NCBI GenBank assembly: GCA_964564695.1
Contig: CAZMCC010000014.1
Span: forward strand, 1-49,306
Direction of reading: 5' to 3'
From: CAZMCC01 sp964564695
GTDB lineage: Bacteria; Planctomycetota; Phycisphaerae; Phycisphaerales; UBA1924
Length of the DNA stretch: 49,306 bases
The translations under genes and the position numbers were made by a program. Within the stretch, counting starts at the first letter, position 1; each line of letters opens with the position of its first letter. The notes under the pieces were generated by a model that was not told the origin of the DNA, ran no database searches, and saw only the letters and a program-made list of their open reading frames with translations. This document shows positions 17,478 through 25,200 of the stretch, one piece after another.

Positions 17478-17843
17478 TCACCGCGCGGAAGGGCGAGGGT
17501 TCCCGGGCGTGCGGAAATGCAGGACGTCCTCGGGCTGACGGGGAAGGTGCACGCGCCACGGCCGTTCAAAGGACGGCTGTGGCGCGTGCGGCCATTGGGT
17601 GGACGCGAGCATGGGCTCGGGCCTTTGTGGGTTGAGGGTCGCGTCGCGCCGGGCCAGGTCGTCTTCGGGGGCGGTGAAGTCTCCGGGCAGGGCGGCGTCC
17701 CACGTCGCGACCCCTGGGAGGAGCTCGGCGGCGACGGTCGAGTCGGGCGTGTAGGCCTTGGCGGTGCCGCCCACACGGCTGCTGCTGCAGCCTCCGGCGA
17801 TCAACGCCGTGAGCGTGAGACCGAGAACACAAGTCTTGAGCAT
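17478..17843 (-). CDS. Small lipoprotein of unknown function
   Basis: 121 residues with a lipoprotein signal peptide: KTCVLGLTLTALIAGGC, lipobox IAGGC and CSSS after cleavage. The mature part is proline- and arginine-rich with no recognised domain (PDSTVAAELLPGVATWDAAL is the most ordered stretch). Converges with the fibro-slime gene with a gap of 11 bases. Function unknown. Confidence 0.7.
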   Translation of the reverse strand: MLKTCVLGLTLTALIAGGCSSSRVGGTAKAYTPDSTVAAELLPGVATWDAALPGDFTAPEDDLARRDATLNPQRPEPMLASTQWPHAPQPSFERPWRVHLPRQPEDVLHFRTPGNPRPSAR

Positions 17844-17903
17844 GGCGCGGCCCCTCCACGTACACGCTACCTCACGGTCGCGCCGGGGGCCAGTAGAGCG
17901 ATC

Positions 17904-18656
17904 TCAGCCGCCGCCGGGGGCGATGGGGTCGAGGTCGCTGGGGGGCTCGGACGAGGGGACTTCGTCGAACTTCTCGGGCGTTGACGCTGGGGGGGGGGCG
18001 GACTCGGGCTCGGAGTCGGACGAGTCGGGTTCGGTGGGGGCGGCGCGGCCGTTGTAATAGACCAGGCCGGGGACCGTGGTGGCGCCGATCCCCCAGACGC
18101 GGTGGGCGACGACGCCCCAGGGCTTCATGCCGCCGCGGAGGCGGACGGTGATGGCCTGGTAGGCGCGGAGGTTGGCGGAGCCATCGGGCCAGGGGACGAC
18201 GGGGCGGAAGATGTCGACGGTGGCCATGTCGCCCTCGACCCAGACGCGCCCGACGTGGTAGATCGGGAGCGATTCGGTCTCGGGGGTGAGGGGCACGGCG
18301 CCGCGACCGGCGCGCCGGCAGAACTCGTCGTAGGTGCTCTGGCGGACGCCCTCGTGGCCGAGGTTGATGGCGAGGCGCGGGACGGCGTTGCCGGCGGCGT
18401 CGGTGTCGGCCTCTTCGAACTCGCGCCACATGGTGAGGCGCCCGTCCTCGCCGGTGGGCGGATAGCGCTTGATGACCCACTCGAGGGCCGTGGCGGCGAC
18501 GTCCTTGGACGAGACGACGTTGGGGTTGTTGAAGGGGTCTTCGACCTCTTTGGGGCCGGAGTGGCCGCTGTAGCCGACGCAGGCGGTCAGCGCCCCCACG
18601 AGGGCGAGCGAGAGGGTGAGGGTGGCGGCGAGCGTCAAGCGGGCGGGAGCGAGCAT
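17904..18656 (-). CDS. Lipoprotein of unknown function
   Basis: 250 residues. Signal peptide LTLAATLTLSLALVGALTAC with lipobox LTAC. The folded part (residues 45-205) alternates strands and helices: VAATALEWVIKRYPP, IYHVGRVWVEGDMATVDIFR and AYQAITVRLRGGMKPWGVVA. The last 50 residues are an acidic, proline/serine-rich tail. No family recognised. It is followed on the same strand by the smaller lipoprotein 60 bases away, so the two may be co-transcribed. Confidence 0.78.
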   Translation of the reverse strand: MLAPARLTLAATLTLSLALVGALTACVGYSGHSGPKEVEDPFNNPNVVSSKDVAATALEWVIKRYPPTGEDGRLTMWREFEEADTDAAGNAVPRLAINLGHEGVRQSTYDEFCRRAGRGAVPLTPETESLPIYHVGRVWVEGDMATVDIFRPVVPWPDGSANLRAYQAITVRLRGGMKPWGVVAHRVWGIGATTVPGLVYYNGRAAPTEPDSSDSEPESAPPPASTPEKFDEVPSSEPPSDLDPIAPGGG

Positions 18657-18764
18657 GGAGCATCCTCAAAGGGGCCGGCGGAACGCCGAACGGTAGAGCG
18701 CGTCTACCCTGATCGCGTATCGGCGGATTGCGGGCGGGGACATTGGGGATCGCACCGGGCCGGA

Positions 18765-18798
18765 TCCGGACCTTCGCAGAGCCTCAGGTCCGGCGTCC
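18765..18798. repeat. GGACCT/AGGTCC hairpin repeat between genes
   Basis: TCCGGACCTTCGCAGAGCCT followed by CAGGTCCGGCGTCC. Matches the hairpin part of the composite repeats; this copy lacks the TAAGAGACGC part. It is open in the ubiX frame and would falsely extend that protein. Confidence 0.85.
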
Positions 18799-18817
18799 CT
18801 CTCTGGAAAGGCCTTCT

Positions 18818-19474
18818 TTGCCCACAGCGAGCCCTCAACCTTCACCTGTGCAGACACCTCCGGCTCCGGCGCGGCCGAAGCGGTTCGTGCTGGGGATCTC
18901 GGGGGCGAGCGGGGCGGCGTATTCGCTGCGACTGCTCGAGCAGCTGCTGGTGTCGGGGGCCGAGGTGCATCTGGTGGTCACGGACTATGGGCGGCGGCTG
19001 CTGTTCGACGAGGAACGGATCACGCACCTGGAGTTCGCGACGCTGTGCCCGGGGATCGATACGGCGAGCGTGATGCAGCGGCTGGTGATCCATCCGAACA
19101 AGGACGTGGGGGCGGTGATCGCCTCGGGGAGCTTCTTGCACGACGGGATGGTGGTGCTGCCGTGCTCGAGCAACACGATGGGGGCGATGGCGAGCGGGGC
19201 GGGGTCGAACCTGCTCACGCGGGCGGCGATGGTGACGCTGAAGGAGCGGAGGACTCTGGTGGTGTGCCACCGCGAGATGCCGCTGAACCACATTGATATC
19301 GAGAACATGCACCGGCTGAGCCTGGCGGGTGCGATCGTGTGCCCGACGAACCCGGGGTTTTATCTGAAGCCGGGGAGCGTTGATGATCTGGTGGACTTTG
19401 TGGTGGGGAAGGTGCTGGACTTGCTCAAGGTGGAGCATGGGCTGAAGACGCGGTGGGAGGATGCGGGGGGCTGA
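18818..19474 (+). CDS. ubiX: Flavin prenyltransferase (UbiX/Pad1 family)
   Basis: Attaches a dimethylallyl group to FMN to make the prenyl-FMN cofactor of UbiD-type decarboxylases. 218 residues from TTG 18818. Signatures: FVLGISGASGAAYSLRLLEQ (phosphate-binding loop), VVLPCSSNTMGAMASG, LKERRTLVVCHREMPLNHID and NPGFYLKP. The open frame continues upstream to 18728 but that part is the translation of a hairpin repeat (GRIRTFAEPQVRRPS), so it is excluded. TTG 18818 has GGAAAG at 18805-18810 as ribosome site; GTG 18848 is the alternative. No ubiD partner is encoded in the window. Confidence 0.93.
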   Translation: MPTASPQPSPVQTPPAPARPKRFVLGISGASGAAYSLRLLEQLLVSGAEVHLVVTDYGRRLLFDEERITHLEFATLCPGIDTASVMQRLVIHPNKDVGAVIASGSFLHDGMVVLPCSSNTMGAMASGAGSNLLTRAAMVTLKERRTLVVCHREMPLNHIDIENMHRLSLAGAIVCPTNPGFYLKPGSVDDLVDFVVGKVLDLLKVEHGLKTRWEDAGG

Positions 19475-19493
19475 GGCGCCGCATGAATCAGGG

Positions 19494-19518
19494 CCCGGCG
19501 GACAGAGCTCCGCCGGGG
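19494..19518 (+). repeat. CAGAGC-loop hairpin repeat, copy 1
   Basis: CCCGGCGGA, loop CAGAGC, TCCGCCGGGG, followed by CACCC. Lies just downstream of ubiX and may act as a terminator or RNA element. Identical stem at 33158-33182 and 44696-44720. Confidence 0.8.
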
Positions 19519-19528
19519 CACCCGCCCC

Positions 19529-19567
19529 CCACGCACCCCACGAACCCCACGAACCCCACGAACCCGC
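19529..19567. repeat. Tandem 9-mer repeat (CCCCACGAA)
   Basis: About four units of CCCCACGAA in a row, with a degenerate first unit. Not a CRISPR array: there are no spacers. Confidence 0.8.
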
Positions 19568-19651
19568 GAGGGGGAATGGGGCACGACTGTGTGCGGGGTG
19601 CGCGACGGGGACCACAGATTCAACGATCGACGTGGGCCGGGCATTCCGCGC

Positions 19652-19681
19652 TTGCACTCGGAGTGGTGTTGGTGGTATGAC
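19652..19681 (+). promoter_or_regulatory. Candidate promoter of the TIR gene
   Basis: TTGCAC (19652-19657), 18-base spacer, TATGAC (19676-19681); transcription would begin about 65 bases before the start codon. Confidence 0.5.
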
Positions 19682-19753
19682 ATGGGTTGTTCGCGTGCCC
19701 GAGACGGCATGCTGAGTTCACACTCCGGCGATCGGGGGGTTGGAGCTTCAGCC

Positions 19754-21190
19754 ATGCCGCTCAAGATATTCATCAGCTATGTGCGCGAGGACAACGAGAT
19801 CGCCGACACGCTGCGGAACTCGCTGAAGCGGTGCTTCGGCGACGAGAAGATCGAAGTCTTCAAGGACTCGGTGAGCCTGGAGAAGGGCGTCGAGCTGCTC
19901 GATGCGCTCCGCAAGTCGGTGACGGGCGTCGACGTGCTCGTGGTGATCAGCACGGGGGTGCTGCGCCCGAGCCATAACTGGGCGGGGTTTGAGCTCGGGG
20001 TATTCGAGGCGACGCACTCGGGGGCGCATCCGGCGGGGGCGCATCCGCTGTGGGGGCGTGTGTTCATTCTGTGCCAGCCGCAGACGGTGCCGGCGGTGGC
20101 GGCGGGGCGGCTGTACATCCCGCTCGACGTGGACACGGTGGGAGCGGTGACGGCGCACGACCCGATGATGGCGTGGTTCTCGCAGCTGTATCAGCAGATC
20201 GAAGGCGACACGCTGGACAACGATCGGGCGGCGGAGGGCCGGATCACGCGCCAGGTGACGCAGCTCAAGCAGAAGATCGTGGCGGAGTACAAGAAGCGGC
20301 CGCGGGCGGTGTGGAAGCCGCAGAAGCAGCTCATCGTGCGGTTCGACCCGCAGAACCAGGCGGGCGCGACGATCCTGTTCCAGGGGAACGCGGGGGCGGT
20401 GTTCGGGATCCCTGAGCGCCAGGACGGGGCGGCGATGTCGTGGGCGGAGTTCACGAAGGAGCTGGGGGCGCACCCGCGCGCGAAGAACTGGCTGGGATCG
20501 CTGCAGAGCCTGATGGACACGGCGGAGGTGTCGAACGGGCTGGAGAGCGACCACGGGACGTTCATCCGCTCGCACGACGGGCAGCAGCTGTTCCGCCCGG
20601 TGGTGACAACCTGCACGGTGTATCGCGACAACTCGATCGAAGCGAGCATCTACCTGATCCTGGTGCGTTCGCGTCCCGACGTGGGCGACCCGGTGACGAC
20701 GCGGCTGCTCAAGGCGCTGAAGCTGGTGTGCCGCTTCCGCTTCCTGTTCCTCGAGAAGCAGAGCGAGTTCAACCCGGTGAACGTCGTGCAGATGCCGCTG
20801 GCGAACGTGCCGGCGTTCGCGAGCCGGATCCTGGCGGAGCTCGAGCTGCTCGACAGCGACATGATCTCGGCGGAGCTGCACCTTCCCGGCGCGTGGTCGG
20901 AGTACCTCAACGATGGCCAGATCCGGGCCATGGCGGAGATCTGGTATCCGCTGCGCGTGAGCCTGGGCGAACTGTGCGCCGAGGCGGCGACGACGGCGCC
21001 GGCGGCGATGCGAGAGCTGCGCCAGGGCATCACGCAGCGGCTCGAGGACGTGCGGCGGACGCAGCAGCCCAACAACGCGGTGGTGCTGCGGGCGCTTGCG
21101 GAGCACCTCAGCGGCTACGCGGCCGCGGAAGCGCCCGAAGTGCTGGTGCGGGCGGGGGGCGGGGCGGGGGTGAGGGAGGAGACGCGATAA
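19754..21190 (+). CDS. TIR-domain protein with unrecognised C-terminal region
   Basis: 478 residues. Residues 3-150 are a TIR domain: KIFISYVREDNEIADTLRNS (first strand and loop), IEVFKDSVSLEKG, GVDVLVVISTGVLRPSHNWA and FELGVFEA, whose glutamate near residue 80 is at the NAD-cleaving position of TIR enzymes. Residues 150-190 form a helical linker. Residues 190-450 are an ordered domain of unknown type (LIVRFDPQNQAGATILFQGN, IYLILVRSRPDVGDPVTTRL, LPGAWSEYLNDGQIRAMAEI). The tail is alanine/glycine-rich. Bacterial TIR proteins often act in anti-phage defence or as NAD-consuming effectors, but no defence partner gene lies nearby, so that role is inference. Start ATG 19754 has TTGGAG upstream; ATG 19709 is possible. 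Confidence 0.82.
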   Translation: MPLKIFISYVREDNEIADTLRNSLKRCFGDEKIEVFKDSVSLEKGVELLDALRKSVTGVDVLVVISTGVLRPSHNWAGFELGVFEATHSGAHPAGAHPLWGRVFILCQPQTVPAVAAGRLYIPLDVDTVGAVTAHDPMMAWFSQLYQQIEGDTLDNDRAAEGRITRQVTQLKQKIVAEYKKRPRAVWKPQKQLIVRFDPQNQAGATILFQGNAGAVFGIPERQDGAAMSWAEFTKELGAHPRAKNWLGSLQSLMDTAEVSNGLESDHGTFIRSHDGQQLFRPVVTTCTVYRDNSIEASIYLILVRSRPDVGDPVTTRLLKALKLVCRFRFLFLEKQSEFNPVNVVQMPLANVPAFASRILAELELLDSDMISAELHLPGAWSEYLNDGQIRAMAEIWYPLRVSLGELCAEAATTAPAAMRELRQGITQRLEDVRRTQQPNNAVVLRALAEHLSGYAAAEAPEVLVRAGGGAGVREETR

Positions 21191-21252
21191 CGCGATCAAC
21201 CGGGAACGCGATAACGCGGAACATCGGAGGGGGAGCTTCGCGTGCTGTGGTC

Positions 21253-21288
21253 AGAAAGAAGTCGCCCGGGCGGCAAGGCCCGGGCGAC
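21253..21288 (-). terminator. Intrinsic terminator of the PEP-CTERM-like gene
   Basis: On the minus strand GTCGCCCGGG pairs with CCCGGGCGAC (21261-21270 with 21279-21288), eight-base loop, followed by TTCTTTCT. Confidence 0.8.
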
Positions 21289-21322
21289 AGGAGGAGATTC
21301 GCGGGGTGTGTTCGCTCAACGA

Positions 21323-21874
21323 TCAGCGACGACGGCGACGGGTGGCGGTGAGGCCGCCGAGGCCGAGGAGCGCGGCAGCGCCGGGGGTGGGGACGACGAA
21401 GAAGGCGGTGTTGCCGCCGCCGGGGAGGGTCTCGTTGACGCGGATGTGCAGGCCGAGGCCTTCGACGGAGCCGGCGAGCGAGGAGAAGCTGAAGGCGACG
21501 GACTGGCCGGGGGTGATGCCGGTGTTGGGGTTGGTGGCCCAACCGGCGATGCCGCCGGCGCCGCCGTTGTTGTTGCTGGTGCCCCAGGTGGCGCCGTCGC
21601 CGTCGAGGAAGTTGGGGTTGACGGGGGTGAGGTTGTCGTCGTCGGAGAGGACCCAGAAGCCGAAGATGGAGTTGATGGTGTAGAGGTTGCCGCCGAAGAG
21701 CAGGGTGGGGGCGAGCGACTCGGTGACGGTGTAGTCGAGGAGGCCGGAGGGCGTGATCGACACGCCGCCGACGGCGTCGGCGAGCTGGAAGGACGAGCGG
21801 GACTGGGCGGACGCGGCGCCGGCCAGCATGAACAGAGCGGCGGCGGACGCGATGAGGCGGTGGGTGGACATCAT
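21323..21874 (-). CDS. Secreted PEP-CTERM-like protein
   Basis: 183 residues: signal peptide (LIASAAALFMLAGAASAQ), an asparagine/glycine-rich beta domain (FQLADAVGGVSITPSGLLDY, LYTINSIFGFWVLSDDDN, NNNGGAGGIAGWAT), and a C-terminal sorting-like tail: VPTPGAAALLGLGGLTAT then five arginines. In classical PEP-CTERM proteins the motif is PEP and the tail is cut by exosortase; here the glutamate is replaced by T, so the sorting enzyme is presumably a variant or the tail only marks this lineage. AGGAGAGA-type ribosome site precedes ATG 21874 (ATG 21871 also possible). A small hairpin (21888-21906) lies in the leader and an intrinsic terminator follows. Function unknown, probably surface or extracellular. 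Confidence 0.85.
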   Translation of the reverse strand: MMSTHRLIASAAALFMLAGAASAQSRSSFQLADAVGGVSITPSGLLDYTVTESLAPTLLFGGNLYTINSIFGFWVLSDDDNLTPVNPNFLDGDGATWGTSNNNGGAGGIAGWATNPNTGITPGQSVAFSFSSLAGSVEGLGLHIRVNETLPGGGNTAFFVVPTPGAAALLGLGGLTATRRRRR

Positions 21875-22277
21875 GTCTCTCTCTCCGGCGATCTTTCCAG
21901 GATCGCGAATGTGACTGACAGCGCCGCCGTGGGTGAGACGACGGTTCGGGCAACAAATCGCGCGTGTGAAGGGGTCACGGGACGCGGGTGAAGGAATCTA
22001 CATCACTCTTCGCTCGAGGCCAGCATGCGGTTGGGAGCGGTCCTCGATTCTTCTCGGGAAATCGGGACAAATACCGCATGTTTACAGCGCTCGCGGGGGC
22101 GACATGTTGCGGTCATTTTTTGATATGAAGCAGCGGAGTGGCGCGCGAATCTGGGCGCGCGGAGTGCGTGCGTGGGAGAACACGCGTTGTTGTTATTCGG
22201 GCGCGGAACGCCGCCCCCTCGCTTGAACGGCTGGACGCCGTTCAAGCATTTCCCCCTCCGCCGGGGCGGAGGGGGAT
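21875..22277. other. Gap between the PEP-CTERM-like gene and dnaE
   Basis: About 400 bases. Holds a GCGATC/GATCGC hairpin (21888-21906) just ahead of the ribosome site of the PEP-CTERM-like gene and the double hairpin at 22221-22275. The middle part (21960-22200) has lower GC than its surroundings, with AT-rich stretches such as CATTTTTTGATATG, but I see no gene in it. Confidence 0.5.
22221..22275. repeat. Double hairpin with TGGAC loop downstream of dnaE
   Basis: GCTTGAACGGC (22221-22231), loop TGGAC, GCCGTTCAAGC (22237-22247); then CCCCCTCCGC pairing with GCGGAGGGGG (22252-22275). Same architecture as 14163-14217 with different but complementary stem bases. No T-tract, so a simple intrinsic terminator is unlikely. 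Confidence 0.8.
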
Positions 22278-25200
22278 CTAGGAGCGTGCGGTCATCGGCT
22301 TGCCGTTTGAGAAGCGGCGTTTGTCGTTGGACTGCTCGACGGCCATGCCGCCGCGGAGGCGGGCGCAGCCGGGGCCGAAGGTGTCGGCGAGGGCTTCGAT
22401 CATGGCGGGCTCGAGGCGGAGACGGCCGGTGGGGATGGCGGGTTTGCCGGTGGAGATCCAGCCGTCGGCGAGGACGTGGACCGCATACCCGACGGTGGGG
22501 GCTTCGCCACTGACAGACTTCCCGCCGGCGGCGCCCCCCCCACTGGCCGCGCCGGTGGCCTTGTCGACGATGCGCGGGGAGATTTCCTTGCGGAGCGATT
22601 CGAGGGCGGTGTGCGCGCCGCCGCCGTTGAGGCGGCCGAGGTCGAGGTAGAGCTCGAGGGAGCCGCCGTCGAGGGGGACGCCTTCGATGGGGGCGACGCG
22701 GTCGACGAGGAGCTGAACGCCCCCCCCACCGCCGCCGTCGTTGTCGGGGGCGGCGGGTGCGGGTGCATCGGGGTCACCGGCGGCGTCGCGCGCGTTTGCC
22801 TTTGCGTTGCGGTTGTTGCCGCCGCCGCCGGCGCGGGAGCGGTCGACGCGGCCGAGGACGAAGACGGGGGTGTCGGTGGCGAGCATGGCTTCGTGGGCGA
22901 GGTAGCAGTCGGAGAAGAGGACGCCCTCGAAGACGCCGTGGAGGTCCTCGAAGGTGACGATGCCCATCTTCTGGCCGGCGGAGCGGCCGCTCTTGACGAT
23001 GAGGGTGCGCACCGATTGGACAAGAGCCGGGACGATGACGCGGGCGTCCTGGGGGGCCAGCTTGATGTGGGATGAGGAGGAGGTGGCGAAGACGCTCGAC
23101 CAGGCCTTCCAGCGCTCGAGGGGGTGGCTGGAGACGTAGAAGCCGAGGGCTTCTTTTTCCTTGGCGAGGGTTTCCATCTCGGACCAGGGGGCGGTCTTGA
23201 CAAGCGCACCGGTGGCTGCGGGCGCGGATGAGGGTGCAGCGGGCCCGCCAAATCCAAAGAGAGCCTGGCCCTTGATCTTGTCAGCGGCCGCCGTCTGACC
23301 GGCGCTGATGGCGGGCTCGATGGTGGCGATCATGCCGGAGCGCACGGGGCGGCCGTGGAGCGAGTCCATCGCGCCGGACTTGATGAGAGCTTCGATCGTT
23401 GCTTTGTTGATGATCGCGCCGCCAGAGCCTGTCGTGGCGCGGCCGAGGACGCGTTCGCAGAAGTCGTAGATGGTGGAGAAGGGCTTGGGAGCGGGGGGCT
23501 CGCCGGGCTTGGGTGAACCGATGTCGCGTTCGGCGACGATGGCTTCGATGGCCTTTTCGCCGACGCCCTTGATGCCCTTGAGGCCGAAGCGGACGTGGCC
23601 GTGGAGGGAGTCGCGGGGCTCGTCGGGATCGAAGACGACGGCGAAGTCGGCGTGGGAGAGGTTGACGTCGGGGGCGCGGACCTCGACGCCGACCTTGCCG
23701 TTGATGAACCGCGTGTTCTTGCAGTCTTCGAGGTAGGGGATCCAGTCGGAGACCTTGTTGGCCTGGCTCTCGAAGGAGAGGAAGGCGGCCATGTACTGGT
23801 TGGGGAAGTAGGTTTTGAGGTAGGCGGTCTGATAGGCGACGATGGCGTAGCCGGTGGAGTGGGACTTGTTGAAGCCGTAGCCGGCGAATTTGAGGATGAG
23901 GTTGAAGAGGTCTTCGGCTTTCTGTTTCGGAAGGTTCTGCTTCTGCGCGCCATCAATGAACTTGGGTCGCTCTTTTTCGATCTTGTCGTGCTTTTTCTTG
24001 GAGATGTTCTTGATGAGGGTGTAGGCGTCGCGGAGCTTGATGCCGCCGAGGCCGTGCACGATCTGCATGACCTGTTCCTGGTAAACCATGACGCCGTAGG
24101 TCTCGGAGGTGAACTGGTCGACGATCGAGTGGACCTTCGGCACTTCTTCCGTTCCGTGTTTGCGCCGGTTGTAATCGGGGATCAGGTCCATGGGACCCGG
24201 CCTAAACAGAGCGTTGGCGGCGATCAGGTCTTCGAGGCGGTCGGGCTTCATCTCGCGCAGCAGACGGCGCATGCCGTCTGATTCAAATTGGAAGACGCCC
24301 GTGGTGTCGCCGCGCTCGAACAGCTTGAACACACGGGGATCGGCGAAGGTCAATCGGTCGAGGTCGAGCGGGTGGGGGCCGCCATCGCCCTTGGTGCGTC
24401 CGACGGCGACGTGCTGGGCGTCCTCGTCGAGGCCTTCGCGGATGAGCCTCTTGGCGCGCTCGACGATGCTGAGCGTGCGGAGGCCGAGGAAGTCCATCTT
24501 GAGCAGGCCCATCTTCTCGCAGGTGGGGCCGTCCCATTGGGTGACGACTTCGTGCTCGCCGGCGCCGGACTGCTTGTAGAGGGGGACGACTTCGTAGAGG
24601 GGGCGTGTGGCGACGATGACGCCGGCGGCGTGGACGCTCGCGTGGCGGGCCTGGCCCTCGATGGTGCGGGCGTTGTCGATGAGCGTCTTGATCTGGTCGG
24701 GGGTCGCGGCCTGGCCGGGGCCCAGGGCAGTGTTGAGCTTCTCGAAGGCGGAGACGCTGCCGTCGTAGATGGCCTTGAAGTCGGGCTCGTTTTCGAGGGC
24801 GTCGTCGAGGGTGATGTGGAGGGTTTCGGGGATGAGCTTGGCAACGCGGTCGGCGACGGGGAGGCTGATGCCCAGCACGCGGGCGACGTCGCGGATGGCG
24901 GCGCGGGCCTTGAGGGTTCCGAAGGTGATGATCTGGGCGACGTGGCCGTACTTGGTGCGGACGTAGTTGATGACGTCGGCGCGCCCGTCCTGGCAGAGGT
25001 CGATATCGATATCGGGGTATTCGGAGCGGTCGGGGTCGGTGAAGCGTTCGAAGAGCAGGCCGTAGTTGACGGGGCAGGCGTTGGAGAGGCCGAGCACGTA
25101 GCCGACCATGGTGCCGACGCCGGAGCCGCGGGCGATGGCGGGGATGCCGCGCTGGCGGCCCCAGTTGACGAAGTCCCAGACGATGAGGAAGTAGGCGGAG

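Noticed and set aside
18728..18817. N-terminal extension of UbiX
   Set aside because: It is the translation of a dispersed hairpin repeat that is found between genes elsewhere.
19529..19567. CRISPR-like array
   Set aside because: Units of 9 bases follow one another without spacers; simple tandem repeat.
22221..22275. Simple intrinsic terminator of dnaE
   Set aside because: Position fits, but there is no T-tract and the same double hairpin occurs at 14163 away from a gene end; classed as a repeat.
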